A stretch of 13,625 nucleotides of DNA from DAOPXV01 sp035352535 (GCA_964545075.1 CAZJFS010000120.1:1-13625); one strand, 5' to 3'; positions 7,521 to 13,625 are shown, numbered from the stretch's first letter. Numbers and translations: made by a program. Notes: generated from the sequence alone by a model not told the origin.

Positions 7521-7546
7521 CAAAAAACGAACATGTTTGTTTTTTG
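7521..7546. promoter_or_regulatory. 26-bp near-perfect palindrome, candidate operator
   Basis: The left half (7521-7533) reads caaaaaacgaaca; the right half is its reverse complement at 12 of 13 positions. The centre is CATG at 7532-7535. It starts 58 bp upstream of the first prepilin ATG and ends 13 bp ahead of the -35 box of the rightward promoter. This size and symmetry suit a dimeric regulator site. In the leftward transcript it could also form a weak AT-rich hairpin. It is not followed by a clear T-run in a place where a terminator would make sense. Confidence 0.5.
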
Positions 7547-7559
7547 TTGTTTACAAAAC

Positions 7560-7588
7560 TTGACAGAAGTAGTTTTAGCAATTATAAT
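7560..7588 (+). promoter_or_regulatory. Consensus sigma-70 promoter for the phospholipase D gene
   Basis: TTGACA at 7560-7565 and TATAAT at 7583-7588 are separated by exactly 17 bp, matching the housekeeping consensus at all 12 positions. Transcription would start near 7595, giving a leader of about 97 nt before the phospholipase D gene at 7692. The -10 box lies inside a perfect 12-bp palindrome (7579-7590). Such a full match suggests a strong promoter, perhaps one held back by a repressor. Confidence 0.8.
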
Positions 7589-7590
7589 TG
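7579..7590. repeat. Perfect 12-bp palindrome over the -10 box
   Basis: The sequence caattataattg equals its own reverse complement. It covers the TATAAT box of the rightward promoter and therefore also shows TATAAT on the opposite strand (7586-7581). It may be a repressor site, or may simply follow from the AT-rich sequence of the region. Confidence 0.4.
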
Positions 7591-7608
7591 TTTTATAAAT
7601 CTTAAAAA

Positions 7609-7637
7609 ATTATAATATTTTGTGTATTTTTTTACAA
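7609..7637 (-). promoter_or_regulatory. Candidate promoter for the prepilin-pilB-pilMNO operon
   Basis: On the minus strand, TTGTAA (7637-7632) and TATAAT (7614-7609) are spaced 17 bp apart: 4 of 6 and 6 of 6 matches to the sigma-70 consensus. Transcription would start near 7602, leaving a leader of about 140 nt that includes the 26-bp palindrome. It faces the rightward promoter, so the two polymerases would initiate toward each other within a few bases. The region is very AT-rich, so a chance match is possible; a weaker alternative closer to the gene cannot be excluded. Confidence 0.35.
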
Positions 7638-7679
7638 TACCTTTTTTTATGTTTTGAAAAAAATTTATTAATAATATTT

Positions 7680-7686
7680 GGAGGGA
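7680..7686 (+). promoter_or_regulatory. Ribosome binding site that sets the phospholipase D start
   Basis: GGAGGGA lies 5 nt ahead of the ATG at 7692. It selects this Met, which opens a good signal peptide, over an in-frame TTG at 7620 whose extra 24 residues would spoil the signal sequence. Confidence 0.85.
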
Positions 7687-7691
7687 TTTAT

Positions 7692-9971
7692 ATGCAAAAA
7701 TCGAAAATGCGTTTTTATCTGGTTGTTTTCTGCCTTTTATGTAGTTTTGTGCTTGTAAACACGGCCCTTTACGCCGCGGACTATTCAGCGGTCAAGGGTG
7801 CGTACGACCAGTATCTTAAATCTTACAACGAGTTCAAAGCGGCCGCTGATCAGAATTCGGATCAGGATTCTTTAAAACAGCTCGCTGAAAAATATAAAGC
7901 CGCCCTTGAAAATTATCAGGCCATATTAAAAACTTACAACAAGGAAGTAGCGCCTAAAACCAAGGTTTCCGAACCTGCTTCCGGCGCGGTATCCGAAGCC
8001 GAAACGGTTGATCAGTCCGCCTCGGTGAAAGCCTCCGCCTCGGTCCCGGCTTCGCTTGACGCAATATCCAAATCGCTGCGCGCTCCCGGCGCCAAAGACC
8101 GCGCCGATAAGCTTATCGCCCAGCTTGAAAATATCGCCAAAACAACCAAAAGCCGTGACGAAGCGAATCACGCGAAACTCGAACTCGCCGACGCATACGC
8201 AAAATATAAATTTGATTATAACAAGGCGGTTGCGGTTCTTCAGGAAGTCGTAAGCGAAGTAAAGAGCGGTCCGATTTTTGAAGAAGCTAACAGGGCTTAT
8301 GTTCGCGCCAGATACTGCCAGGAAAAATCAAAACTTTCCGCGCTCATCGATAAAGATCGCGTTGAAGCTAAAAAAGCGAAAACCGCATATGACGCTGTTT
8401 CCTGGAAGAGCCCCTTTGCTAAAGTAAAAGCGTATGCCGCTTTTTTAAAGGAACAGGCGACCTATCGTAAATCCGTATCAAATTTCAAATCTTATCAGGA
8501 GAACGGCGAATTCAACAAAACTTATGTTAATTACGAGTTTTTAACTGATGTATTTGGAGCTCGCCACGTATTCGGCGTCGAAGACACTTTTGCCAACACA
8601 TCCATGCCGATCGATGACATAACGGCCCAGATCCGTCTCATAACCGACAACAACGAAGCGTTTTATGCCCGCTGGTTCATGCTCAATGAAGCGAAACAGA
8701 CCATAGATATGACCTATTTCATTTTCGATAAAGACGTTTATGGAAAAGCGATGCTCGGCCTCCTGCTCGAAAAGGCTCGCGCCGGAGTTAAAATAAGGCT
8801 TATGATCGACGCGCGCGGCAGCAAGGCCCTGGCAAAAACTTTTATGGGACAGGATTACCTCCAAAAACTCGCCGAGGTCCCCGGAGTAGAAATAAGGGTT
8901 TTTAATACCATGCACCAGGCGATTCCAAGCACGATCATCAATTTCGATATAAGAAGCCTTATAGCTTCCGACCATCAGAAAATAATCGTCATCGACGGAG
9001 TATATTCGATAACCGGCGGCAGGAACGTTTCCCTCAATTATTTTGCCGATCCGCGTGATAATCCGACGGTTTTCAGAGATTCTGACGTATTTATAAAGAA
9101 CGAGGCCATAGCCGGCCAGATGAAAGCGGCTTTCGAAGAAGAATTTACCGAACTCAATAATTTTGATATCGATAAGGACTTGTTTGGAAACTGGTCGCAC
9201 AAGGAAAAAGAATTACTTGCCGCAAGAAAATCCATGGACAGCTGGATAAGAGGCAATGGAGTAGTTGAAGATCCCGTCGCGAAAGAAGTTAACGATGAAT
9301 TAAAAACATATCTGCATATGCGCGGCTATAAAAATTACGAACCTTTTGCGAACAGCCATATCGCTCCGGTCAAGTTATTTGGGAAACATAATTTCCAGAC
9401 GGAAAAAAATGATATTACCGAAAATATAGTAAACCTCATGGACGCATGCACGAGCGAGATAATTATCCAGAATCCATACGTTATCCTTACCGAAAAATCA
9501 AGAGCCGCTTTACAGAGAGCGAACGATCGCGGCGTAAAGATCAGGATTCATACGAACAGCCCGGTCAGCACCGACAGTATTCTCACGCAGGCGTTCTTCC
9601 TCTCGGATTGGAAAGAAGTATTGAAAGCGATGCCTAACGCGCACGTATTCGTGTTCGTCGGCGCCAACAAACTGCATGCCAAAACATTCGTCTTTGACGG
9701 AGTAGTTTCAGCGGTCGGTACATATAACATGGACTACATGAGCGAACAGATAAACGGCGAGGACGTTTGCGCCGTCAATTCAAAGGAATTCGCGAACGAT
9801 ATGATCGAGCGCATCAATAAAGACATATCTGTTTCCAAGGAATACAAGATAAAGGTCAATGCCGACGGTACGATCACCGAGATATTCGGGCCCGGCCAGT
9901 TCACCAGCAAGAAAACAATGTTCATACTTGAAACGCTTATGAAAATAAAGTTTTTGAAACCGCTCATATAG
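7692..9971 (+). CDS. Exported phospholipase D-family protein with two HKD motifs
   Basis: A 759-residue protein. Residues 1-28 form a Sec signal peptide (basic start, hydrophobic core, 'A-L-Y-A' before the cut), so it acts in the periplasm or outside. A helical, coiled-coil-like section (30-85) is followed by a Ser/Ala/Val linker (86-122) and a TPR-like helical section (125-270). The C-terminal half is a two-domain PLD fold. HKD motif 1 is H428-x-K430-x4-D435, followed by GGRN (442-445); HKD motif 2 is H662-x-K664-x4-D669, followed by 'G-T-Y-N-M-D'. Both motifs are complete, so phosphodiesterase or phosphatidyl-transfer activity is expected. The segment 'I-D-M-T-Y-F-I-F' (338-345) resembles cardiolipin synthases, but those have membrane anchors rather than a cleaved signal and a long N-terminal helical part. 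It is first in an operon with the glycine-zipper gene. Substrate unknown. Confidence 0.88.
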   Translation: MQKSKMRFYLVVFCLLCSFVLVNTALYAADYSAVKGAYDQYLKSYNEFKAAADQNSDQDSLKQLAEKYKAALENYQAILKTYNKEVAPKTKVSEPASGAVSEAETVDQSASVKASASVPASLDAISKSLRAPGAKDRADKLIAQLENIAKTTKSRDEANHAKLELADAYAKYKFDYNKAVAVLQEVVSEVKSGPIFEEANRAYVRARYCQEKSKLSALIDKDRVEAKKAKTAYDAVSWKSPFAKVKAYAAFLKEQATYRKSVSNFKSYQENGEFNKTYVNYEFLTDVFGARHVFGVEDTFANTSMPIDDITAQIRLITDNNEAFYARWFMLNEAKQTIDMTYFIFDKDVYGKAMLGLLLEKARAGVKIRLMIDARGSKALAKTFMGQDYLQKLAEVPGVEIRVFNTMHQAIPSTIINFDIRSLIASDHQKIIVIDGVYSITGGRNVSLNYFADPRDNPTVFRDSDVFIKNEAIAGQMKAAFEEEFTELNNFDIDKDLFGNWSHKEKELLAARKSMDSWIRGNGVVEDPVAKEVNDELKTYLHMRGYKNYEPFANSHIAPVKLFGKHNFQTEKNDITENIVNLMDACTSEIIIQNPYVILTEKSRAALQRANDRGVKIRIHTNSPVSTDSILTQAFFLSDWKEVLKAMPNAHVFVFVGANKLHAKTFVFDGVVSAVGTYNMDYMSEQINGEDVCAVNSKEFANDMIERINKDISVSKEYKIKVNADGTITEIFGPGQFTSKKTMFILETLMKIKFLKPLI

Positions 9972-10008
9972 TTTGACTGATATAAACACAAACAAGGCAT
10001 GCTTCGGC

Positions 10009-10014
10009 AGGTGA
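10009..10014 (+). promoter_or_regulatory. Ribosome binding site that sets the glycine-zipper gene start
   Basis: AGGTGA lies 5 nt ahead of the ATG at 10020. It favours that start over the ATG at 9999, which has no purine-rich site ahead and would put seven extra residues before the basic N-terminus of the signal peptide. Confidence 0.7.
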
Positions 10015-10019
10015 TTATA

Positions 10020-11486
10020 ATGATGATAAAAAGAAACAATACTATCAAAACTCTAATATGCGCGCTAGTCATATTCGCTCAGATATTCGCGCCGGCTTTC
10101 GTACATGCTGCGGCGACCGGTGCGCGGATTACGGACCTGGATAGCGTGAAAAGCATATATTCGTCGCTTCAAACGGCTAACGAGCTGAACACCGGTTTAA
10201 ATATCGAGATATATCAGTCCGACGTCCAGACATATCAAAACGATGGAAAAACGTTGAAAATTTCAAGCGCGCTCGTTCCGTCTCTCAATGAAATCGACGG
10301 AGGAAAGGGCATGAAACTTTTTATCGCCCGTGAAATAGCCTACGCCGAAAACGTGAGGGCGGGTCTTACCGACGTGCAGCTTGAATATTTTTCCGACAAG
10401 GCGTCCTTTATCGTCTGTAAAAACGCTAATATCAATGCGTCTTTTGCGACATTTCACAAGGTCGTTAAGGCGATAACTCCCGACAACTCGCCCAACAGCG
10501 ATAAGGTCAGGACGCTTAAAATGGGTATTTCACAATATGTTTCGCCTTCCGATCTTGCGAAGATGATGTCGAAAAAAATGGCTCACGGCCTTACGATGAA
10601 GCGGTCTATCAATTCCGAAAATATTGCGACCGTTAAAGGCTGGCAGCCCATATTAAAAAGCGTGGCGGGAGGAGTGGCGGCTAATATCGCGGCTCGTTAC
10701 GGACTCAGCGTCGCATCCAATGTCCTTGAGGGAAACACCGTGGTTAAAAGCCTTAAAAATGCAGCTAAATCTACGTTTACATCCGAGTTTCTGGTCGGCG
10801 GCCTTGCCGGTTCGGTTATCGGAGGCGCAGTTGGAACGGTTGTAGGTTCGCTTATACCTGTTCCCGGAGCTTCGCCGATACTCGCGGCGTTTCTTTCTAC
10901 CGCGCCGGCTCTATTTGGAGCGAATCTCGGGTCGGATGTCGGCACCAATATGATACTCGATTATAAAAAGAACGGTAAGATAAGCATGAAGAGGATATGG
11001 GACAGTATGGATGCATCATATCTCATAGGTCACTCCGCTGGCATGGCGGCAGGCATGGCATTAGGCCAGGCATTCATACCGATACCGGTCGTTGGCGGCA
11101 TGATAGGTGGCATAGCCGGCGGGTTCATAGGGGCTAAAGTGGCGTCTCTTTTCAAGTTGAAAAAAGAAGATAAAAGAAATCCGTTGAACGTCAATCTGCC
11201 ATGGCTGAAAAAGAAGCCCGCGGCAGCTCCGGCCTCGGAAATAAAGGCGTCAAGTGACGAATCGGAAAGCTCCGTTCAGTCTCCAATATCTAAAACGGCG
11301 GCTGATTCAAGTCAGGCTAATACTTTGAACAGTCAAAGCCAGAAAGATGTCCAGGAAAAATATCAGATCTATGTGCGTCTGCTCGCCAGCGAACCGGAAG
11401 GAAGCGCCGCTCTTAAGAAAGCTTTCGAAGACTTCAAGGCGTCTTCTCAAAAGCTGATGCTGATTCAGGAAAGCAATGGTAATTAA
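10020..11486 (+). CDS. Exported glycine-zipper protein, family not recognised
   Basis: A 488-residue protein with a Sec signal peptide (1-30, 'F-V-H-A' before the cut). Residues 35-215 form a mixed domain with no motif I can name; it includes 'L-F-I-A-R-E-I-A-Y-A' (100-109). Two blocks of small residues follow: 256-312 (G-L-A-G-S-V-I-G-G-A-V-G and on) and 334-378 (H-S-A-G-M-A-A-G to G-G-F-I-G-A). Both show the GxxxG spacing of glycine-zipper segments that pack in membranes. Between them is a polar stretch (313-330). After a Lys/Pro-rich link and a Ser/Ala-rich, low-complexity linker (400-440), the last 45 residues form a charged helical module resembling the N-terminal part of the phospholipase D protein. 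It lies 48 bp after that gene with no terminator between, so both are probably on one mRNA. Location is likely the envelope; role unknown. Confidence 0.8.
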   Translation: MMIKRNNTIKTLICALVIFAQIFAPAFVHAAATGARITDLDSVKSIYSSLQTANELNTGLNIEIYQSDVQTYQNDGKTLKISSALVPSLNEIDGGKGMKLFIAREIAYAENVRAGLTDVQLEYFSDKASFIVCKNANINASFATFHKVVKAITPDNSPNSDKVRTLKMGISQYVSPSDLAKMMSKKMAHGLTMKRSINSENIATVKGWQPILKSVAGGVAANIAARYGLSVASNVLEGNTVVKSLKNAAKSTFTSEFLVGGLAGSVIGGAVGTVVGSLIPVPGASPILAAFLSTAPALFGANLGSDVGTNMILDYKKNGKISMKRIWDSMDASYLIGHSAGMAAGMALGQAFIPIPVVGGMIGGIAGGFIGAKVASLFKLKKEDKRNPLNVNLPWLKKKPAAAPASEIKASSDESESSVQSPISKTAADSSQANTLNSQSQKDVQEKYQIYVRLLASEPEGSAALKKAFEDFKASSQKLMLIQESNGN

Positions 11487-11509
11487 TAAAAAACATTAAT
11501 AAAAATATA

Positions 11510-11549
11510 AAACAAAAAACCTTCCACAGAGCTGGAAGGTTTTTTGTTT
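11510..11549 (+). terminator. Strong intrinsic terminator after the glycine-zipper gene
   Basis: A perfect 16-bp inverted repeat (11510-11525 with 11534-11549), extendable by one A-T pair, around a short loop. The GC-containing part is CCTTCC/GGAAGG, flanked by an A-run on the left and six T on the right arm. It sits 23 bp after the stop codon and would end the phospholipase D/glycine-zipper transcript. The symmetric A and T runs mean it could work from either side. Confidence 0.9.
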
Positions 11550-11575
11550 GGTGCGGTGTCGGGAAATTTATTCTT

Positions 11576-11692
11576 ATGAATTGTGTTATTTGCGCTAATA
11601 AAGATGAAAAAAATACCGAAATAAATATCAGCGAGATATCCATTAACATACAAAAAGTTTCGTCTTTTATAGGGAGGCTCAAAAATGCGTAA
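11576..11692 (+). CDS. Possible small protein (38 aa) overlapping the LysM gene start
   Basis: ATG at 11576 opens a 38-residue frame ending in TAA at 11690, overlapping the LysM gene start by 8 bp. The N-terminus reads MNCVICANKDEKNTE, with one CxxC pair like the start of a zinc-ribbon, but no second pair follows. Ribosome-site support is weak (GGGAAA about 10 nt ahead). It could be a coupled leader peptide for the LysM gene, a remnant, or chance. It fills most of the 135-bp gap between the terminator and the LysM gene, in which I see no clear promoter. Confidence 0.2.
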   Translation: MNCVICANKDEKNTEINISEISINIQKVSSFIGRLKNA

Positions 11693-12371
11693 TTTTTTAG
11701 AAAAGGTAAATCAGATAAAAGAAGACCTGGTGCGCGGCGGCGTTATGAGTTCGCTGCACGAAATGGAGCGGAAGGCAAGGCCCACAAGCAAGACCATGTT
11801 TACGCTGATATGGATTGTAATTTCAGTCATGGTCGGTGAAATTATAATTTATAACCATCAGAACATATTCAGCTCTTATGCTACGTCCGCTTCCGACATA
11901 CATTCAGCCTCGCCCGAATGCATACCGGATTCAGGGGCGACGGGGCGCGCCGGATACGATAAACAGGTCACTTCATCGGAAAATTTTTATAAGAAGATAT
12001 TGGTGAAATATGCGGCCGAAAAAGAGCTTGACCGGGGCGGTATTGGCGGTTCGCCTTCGTCGCCCGTGCCGCTTGCCGTATCGCCGTATAAACGCGTCAA
12101 TCGCTTGGGCGGCGTCAAAGAGGCGGCTGGCCGGAAAACCGTTGCCGTTAGCGCGGTAAAAATGCGCGATACGCAAAAAGCTGCAGCGGTTTCGGCATGT
12201 GGCAATGAAAATATCGTCATCCATAAAGTGAAAAAAGGTGAAACTCTGGCGGGCATAAGCAAGAGCTATTTCAGAACGACTTCCCATTATCGCGATATCG
12301 CGAGGACCAATAATTTAAAGACGCCTTATTCGCTGAAGGCGGGAGACAATCTTATTATAATGCTCAAGTAA
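11685..12371 (+). CDS. Single-pass membrane protein with C-terminal LysM domain
   Basis: A 228-residue protein with a basic cytoplasmic N-terminus (1-37), a membrane segment at about 38-57, a long low-complexity periplasmic linker (58-175; Ser, Pro, Gly, Ala and Lys rich) and a C-terminal LysM domain (177-228). The LysM signature is 'I-V-I-H-K-V-K-K-G-E-T-L-A-G-I-S-K-S-Y-F', then 'I-A-R-T-N-N-L' and 'L-K-A-G-D-N-L-I-I'. LysM domains bind the glycan strands of peptidoglycan, so the protein probably ties the inner membrane to the wall. No peptidase or amidase domain is present. AGGGAGG lies 7 nt ahead of the ATG. It is between two terminators and so appears to be its own unit, possibly with the tiny ORF before it. 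The partner of the N-terminal tail is unknown. Confidence 0.82.
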   Translation: MRNFLEKVNQIKEDLVRGGVMSSLHEMERKARPTSKTMFTLIWIVISVMVGEIIIYNHQNIFSSYATSASDIHSASPECIPDSGATGRAGYDKQVTSSENFYKKILVKYAAEKELDRGGIGGSPSSPVPLAVSPYKRVNRLGGVKEAAGRKTVAVSAVKMRDTQKAAAVSACGNENIVIHKVKKGETLAGISKSYFRTTSHYRDIARTNNLKTPYSLKAGDNLIIMLK

Positions 12372-12446
12372 TTGGTAAGCAGAAGAAAATGCCTGAGTTT
12401 CAGATTGATATATTTCGGGATTATAAAAAACAAATAAATCGGATAG

Positions 12447-12477
12447 AAAACGGCGCCGTCGAGGCGCCGTTTTTTTT
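12447..12477 (+). terminator. Intrinsic terminator, probably bidirectional
   Basis: An 11-bp stem, AAAACGGCGCC (12447-12457) with GGCGCCGTTTT (12463-12473), a 5-nt loop, and a run of eight T (12470-12477). It lies 75 bp after the LysM stop. The A-run on the left gives a short U-run for transcripts arriving from the minus-strand gene at 12544, so it may serve both convergent units. Confidence 0.85.
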
Positions 12478-12480
12478 ATC

Positions 12481-12526
12481 GCGCGCCCGGCAGGGCGCGC
12501 CTGGTTCGGCCGGTAACTTGAACCGG
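12481..12526. repeat. Two further hairpins between convergent genes
   Basis: An all-GC 8-bp stem, GCGCGCCC (12481-12488) with GGGCGCGC (12493-12500), has a 4-nt loop. Behind it CCGGT (12510-12514) can pair with ACCGG (12522-12526), or GGTTC (12503-12507) with GAACC (12520-12524). Neither has a T-run after it. Together with the terminator they make a cluster of hairpins in the 172-bp gap 12372-12543, where I see no reliable gene. Confidence 0.55.
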
Positions 12527-12543
12527 ACGAGAAAACCGTTGCA

Positions 12544-13398
12544 TTAATTCTTTTTCGCCGATTTTAAGACGCGTGACGTTATCCGGAATGCGCCAAACAT
12601 CAGAAACAATAAAAAATAAAACACTATCGAATTTTTAAGCTTTTTTTCCGTGTCCGGATTATGCCACGGGTTCTGCCCGAAATATAAATGCGACTCATGC
12701 TCTTCCGCCGGCTCTCCGTCTTTTCCGCCGGCTTGCTCTTCGTGATCCATTAATTCATTGAAGCTTTTATTTTCATCGTATGTTTTAGGGGTCATTGTCA
12801 GTATGCCTGGTTCGCCGCTCGTAGAACGTTCGAGATAGTCGAGAAGCTTGAGCGCGAGATGAGCGTTGTCGTAATCGCACTGGTCGGTCAGATGTTTTTT
12901 GCCTTCGCGAAGATTAAGGATCGCTTCCGCGGTATCGTTCAAGCTGAGCGATAATATCCAGCCCGCCTCGAAATAAAGTTCGGATATCCTCGGATTTAAA
13001 GGATTTTTGTTTTTGGAAATGCCTTCTTCGAGAAGTTCGACGGCCGGCCTGTGGCTGCCGAGATGAAACGAAAGGTGATGCGCGAGGATGAAATAAGCGT
13101 CTATGAAAGAATTGTCGAATATCGTCACTAGTTTTAAAAGCGGCACTATCTCACGGTTGTTGCGGATGGTCGTCGCGGTCGAGTGAAAGTATTCGTCGAT
13201 GCGGAGCCACGTATACGAGGCGATAACCTGCCGCAGCTCGCGCGACATTGAAAGCGAAAGCGCTACGACGGGATTAACGTTAGGCGCGGGAGCCTGTTTC
13301 GCGAAAAATCTTGAATCGAGGTATTGCGCCGAAGCTATGTAGAAAACGACGGCCGCGGTTATAAAAAAAAATGAGAAAGGGCTTTTTTTATTAATCAT
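12544..13398 (-). CDS. TPR-like membrane protein linked to an ABC-2 transporter
   Basis: A 284-residue protein with a membrane segment at each end (about 9-25 and 257-276). Between them, residues 52-190 are helical, with the pattern 'R-Q-V-I-A-S-Y-T-W-L-R-I-D-E-Y' (56-70), 'P-L-L-K-L-V-T-I-F-D-N-S-F-I-D-A-Y' (86-102) and 'A-V-E-L-L-E-E-G-I' (119-127). This fits a known type of TPR-like membrane protein encoded beside ABC-2 transporter genes in several bacterial groups, where a 'W-x-R-x-x-x-Y' helix precedes the TPRs. Residues 205-255 are acidic and His-containing and look unstructured. The ATG has a GGGGA site 6 nt ahead and lies 17 bp after the permease stop, so the two genes form an operon. 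It probably acts as an accessory part of the transporter; the substrate is unknown. Confidence 0.7.
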   Translation of the reverse strand: MINKKSPFSFFFITAAVVFYIASAQYLDSRFFAKQAPAPNVNPVVALSLSMSRELRQVIASYTWLRIDEYFHSTATTIRNNREIVPLLKLVTIFDNSFIDAYFILAHHLSFHLGSHRPAVELLEEGISKNKNPLNPRISELYFEAGWILSLSLNDTAEAILNLREGKKHLTDQCDYDNAHLALKLLDYLERSTSGEPGILTMTPKTYDENKSFNELMDHEEQAGGKDGEPAEEHESHLYFGQNPWHNPDTEKKLKNSIVFYFLLFLMFGAFRITSRVLKSAKKN

Positions 13399-13415
13399 TA
13401 ATATCCCCGCGCTTA

Positions 13416-13625
13416 TTATATATCTTTCTTTTCGAATATTTTGATTGCCGCATATATCAGTATGGCGTTAACGGCCAGCGTGTAAATGCTGAGGGCGGAC
13501 AGATACGCCATCATGCCCTGGTAAGTTTCGGTGGTGACGTGTTCGGCCGTGAAAAAGCGGAAATTAGGCACCAGGTAATTCATAATAATATCTATGAAAC
13601 CGGTCAAAGCGCTTCCACCGCTTTT
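13416..13625 (-). CDS. ABC-2 type transporter permease, C-terminal fragment
   Basis: The frame is open through the last base of the window, so the 5' part of the gene is missing and a TTG at 13607 is internal. The visible 69 residues hold 'Y-L-V-P-N-F-R-F-F' and a final hydrophobic helix (A-L-S-I-Y-T-L-A-V-N-A-I-L-I-Y-A-A) that ends F-E-K-K-D-I. ABC-2 permeases typically end with a last membrane helix followed by 'F-x-x-R/K-D-I/L'. The downstream TPR-like gene, 17 bp away, supports this. The ATP-binding subunit would be expected further right. Family assignment is moderate because only the tail is seen. Confidence 0.6.
   Translation of the reverse strand, partial: KSGGSALTGFIDIIMNYLVPNFRFFTAEHVTTETYQGMMAYLSALSIYTLAVNAILIYAAIKIFEKKDI

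Noticed and set aside
7464..7602. Riboswitch (for example for cyclic di-GMP) in the leader of the pilus operon
   Set aside because: The leader is AT-rich and I see only the palindrome hairpin; no conserved aptamer sequence is visible.
8541..9200. 219-codon open frame on the minus strand
   Set aside because: It lies fully inside the phospholipase D gene, opposite the first HKD motif. It has no recognisable domain, and the plus-strand frame clearly codes.
11434..11682. 82-codon minus-strand frame across the terminator
   Set aside because: It runs through the strong intrinsic terminator at 11510-11549 and the end of the glycine-zipper gene; its hydrophobicity comes from reading AT-rich DNA backwards.
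12389..12547. 52-codon plus-strand frame starting MPEFQIDIFRDYKK
   Set aside because: The first 21 codons look protein-like, but it passes through the terminator and the GC hairpins, and its tail is low quality.
1..13625. tRNA, rRNA, CRISPR array, insertion sequence or integrase
   Set aside because: No cloverleaf, spaced direct repeats, transposase motif or terminal inverted repeats were seen on either strand.

Overview
The window looks like a chromosomal segment of an uncultured bacterium with a Gram-negative-type (diderm) envelope. The basis is a PilM-PilN-PilO type inner-membrane platform, several proteins with Sec signal peptides or single membrane anchors, and a LysM protein. Base composition is moderate, with AT-rich intergenic DNA. 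Starts are ATG, and one well-supported TTG, preceded by GGAGG-like ribosome binding sites. The style (HEAT-repeat genes, GspG-like pilins, glycine-zipper and TPR membrane proteins) would suit candidate phyla such as Wallbacteria or Riflebacteria, but that placement is a guess that the sequence alone cannot prove.

Layout. (1) 1-366, plus strand: the C-terminal end of a family 2 glycosyltransferase cut by the window edge. (2) 395-7463, minus strand: a compact eight-gene operon for a type IV pilus or type II secretion-like machine. In transcription order it encodes two GspG-like prepilins, the PilB/GspE assembly ATPase, PilM, PilN, PilO, a PilP/GspC-like protein, and a HEAT-repeat protein. Gene gaps are at most 26 bp and several genes overlap. 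The HEAT gene sits where a PilQ secretin usually follows pilP. No platform protein (PilC/GspF), retraction ATPase (PilT), prepilin peptidase or secretin gene lies in the window. (3) 7464-7691: a divergent control region. It holds a perfect consensus sigma-70 promoter (TTGACA, 17 bp, TATAAT) facing right, a weaker face-to-face promoter candidate facing left, a 26-bp near-perfect palindrome and a 12-bp perfect palindrome over the -10 box. (4) 7692-11486, plus strand: an exported phospholipase D-family protein with two intact HKD motifs, then an exported glycine-zipper protein of unknown family, ended by a strong intrinsic terminator. (5) 11576-12371, plus strand: a doubtful 38-residue ORF overlapping the start of a single-pass membrane LysM protein, followed by a hairpin cluster with a terminator. 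(6) 12544-13625, minus strand: a TPR-like membrane protein behind the C-terminal end of an ABC-2 type transporter permease, cut by the right edge.

How the genes may work together. The minus-strand operon should assemble a pseudopilus or pilus: the ATPase drives assembly, PilM-N-O-P links it to the periplasm, and the two prepilins are substrates. The divergently transcribed phospholipase D and glycine-zipper proteins carry export signals and share a short helical module. They could be substrates or envelope partners of the machine, but only adjacency supports that. The most unusual points are the HEAT protein in the secretin position, the promoter/palindrome region, altered residues in PilB, PilM and PilN, and the unfamiliar phospholipase D/glycine-zipper pair.
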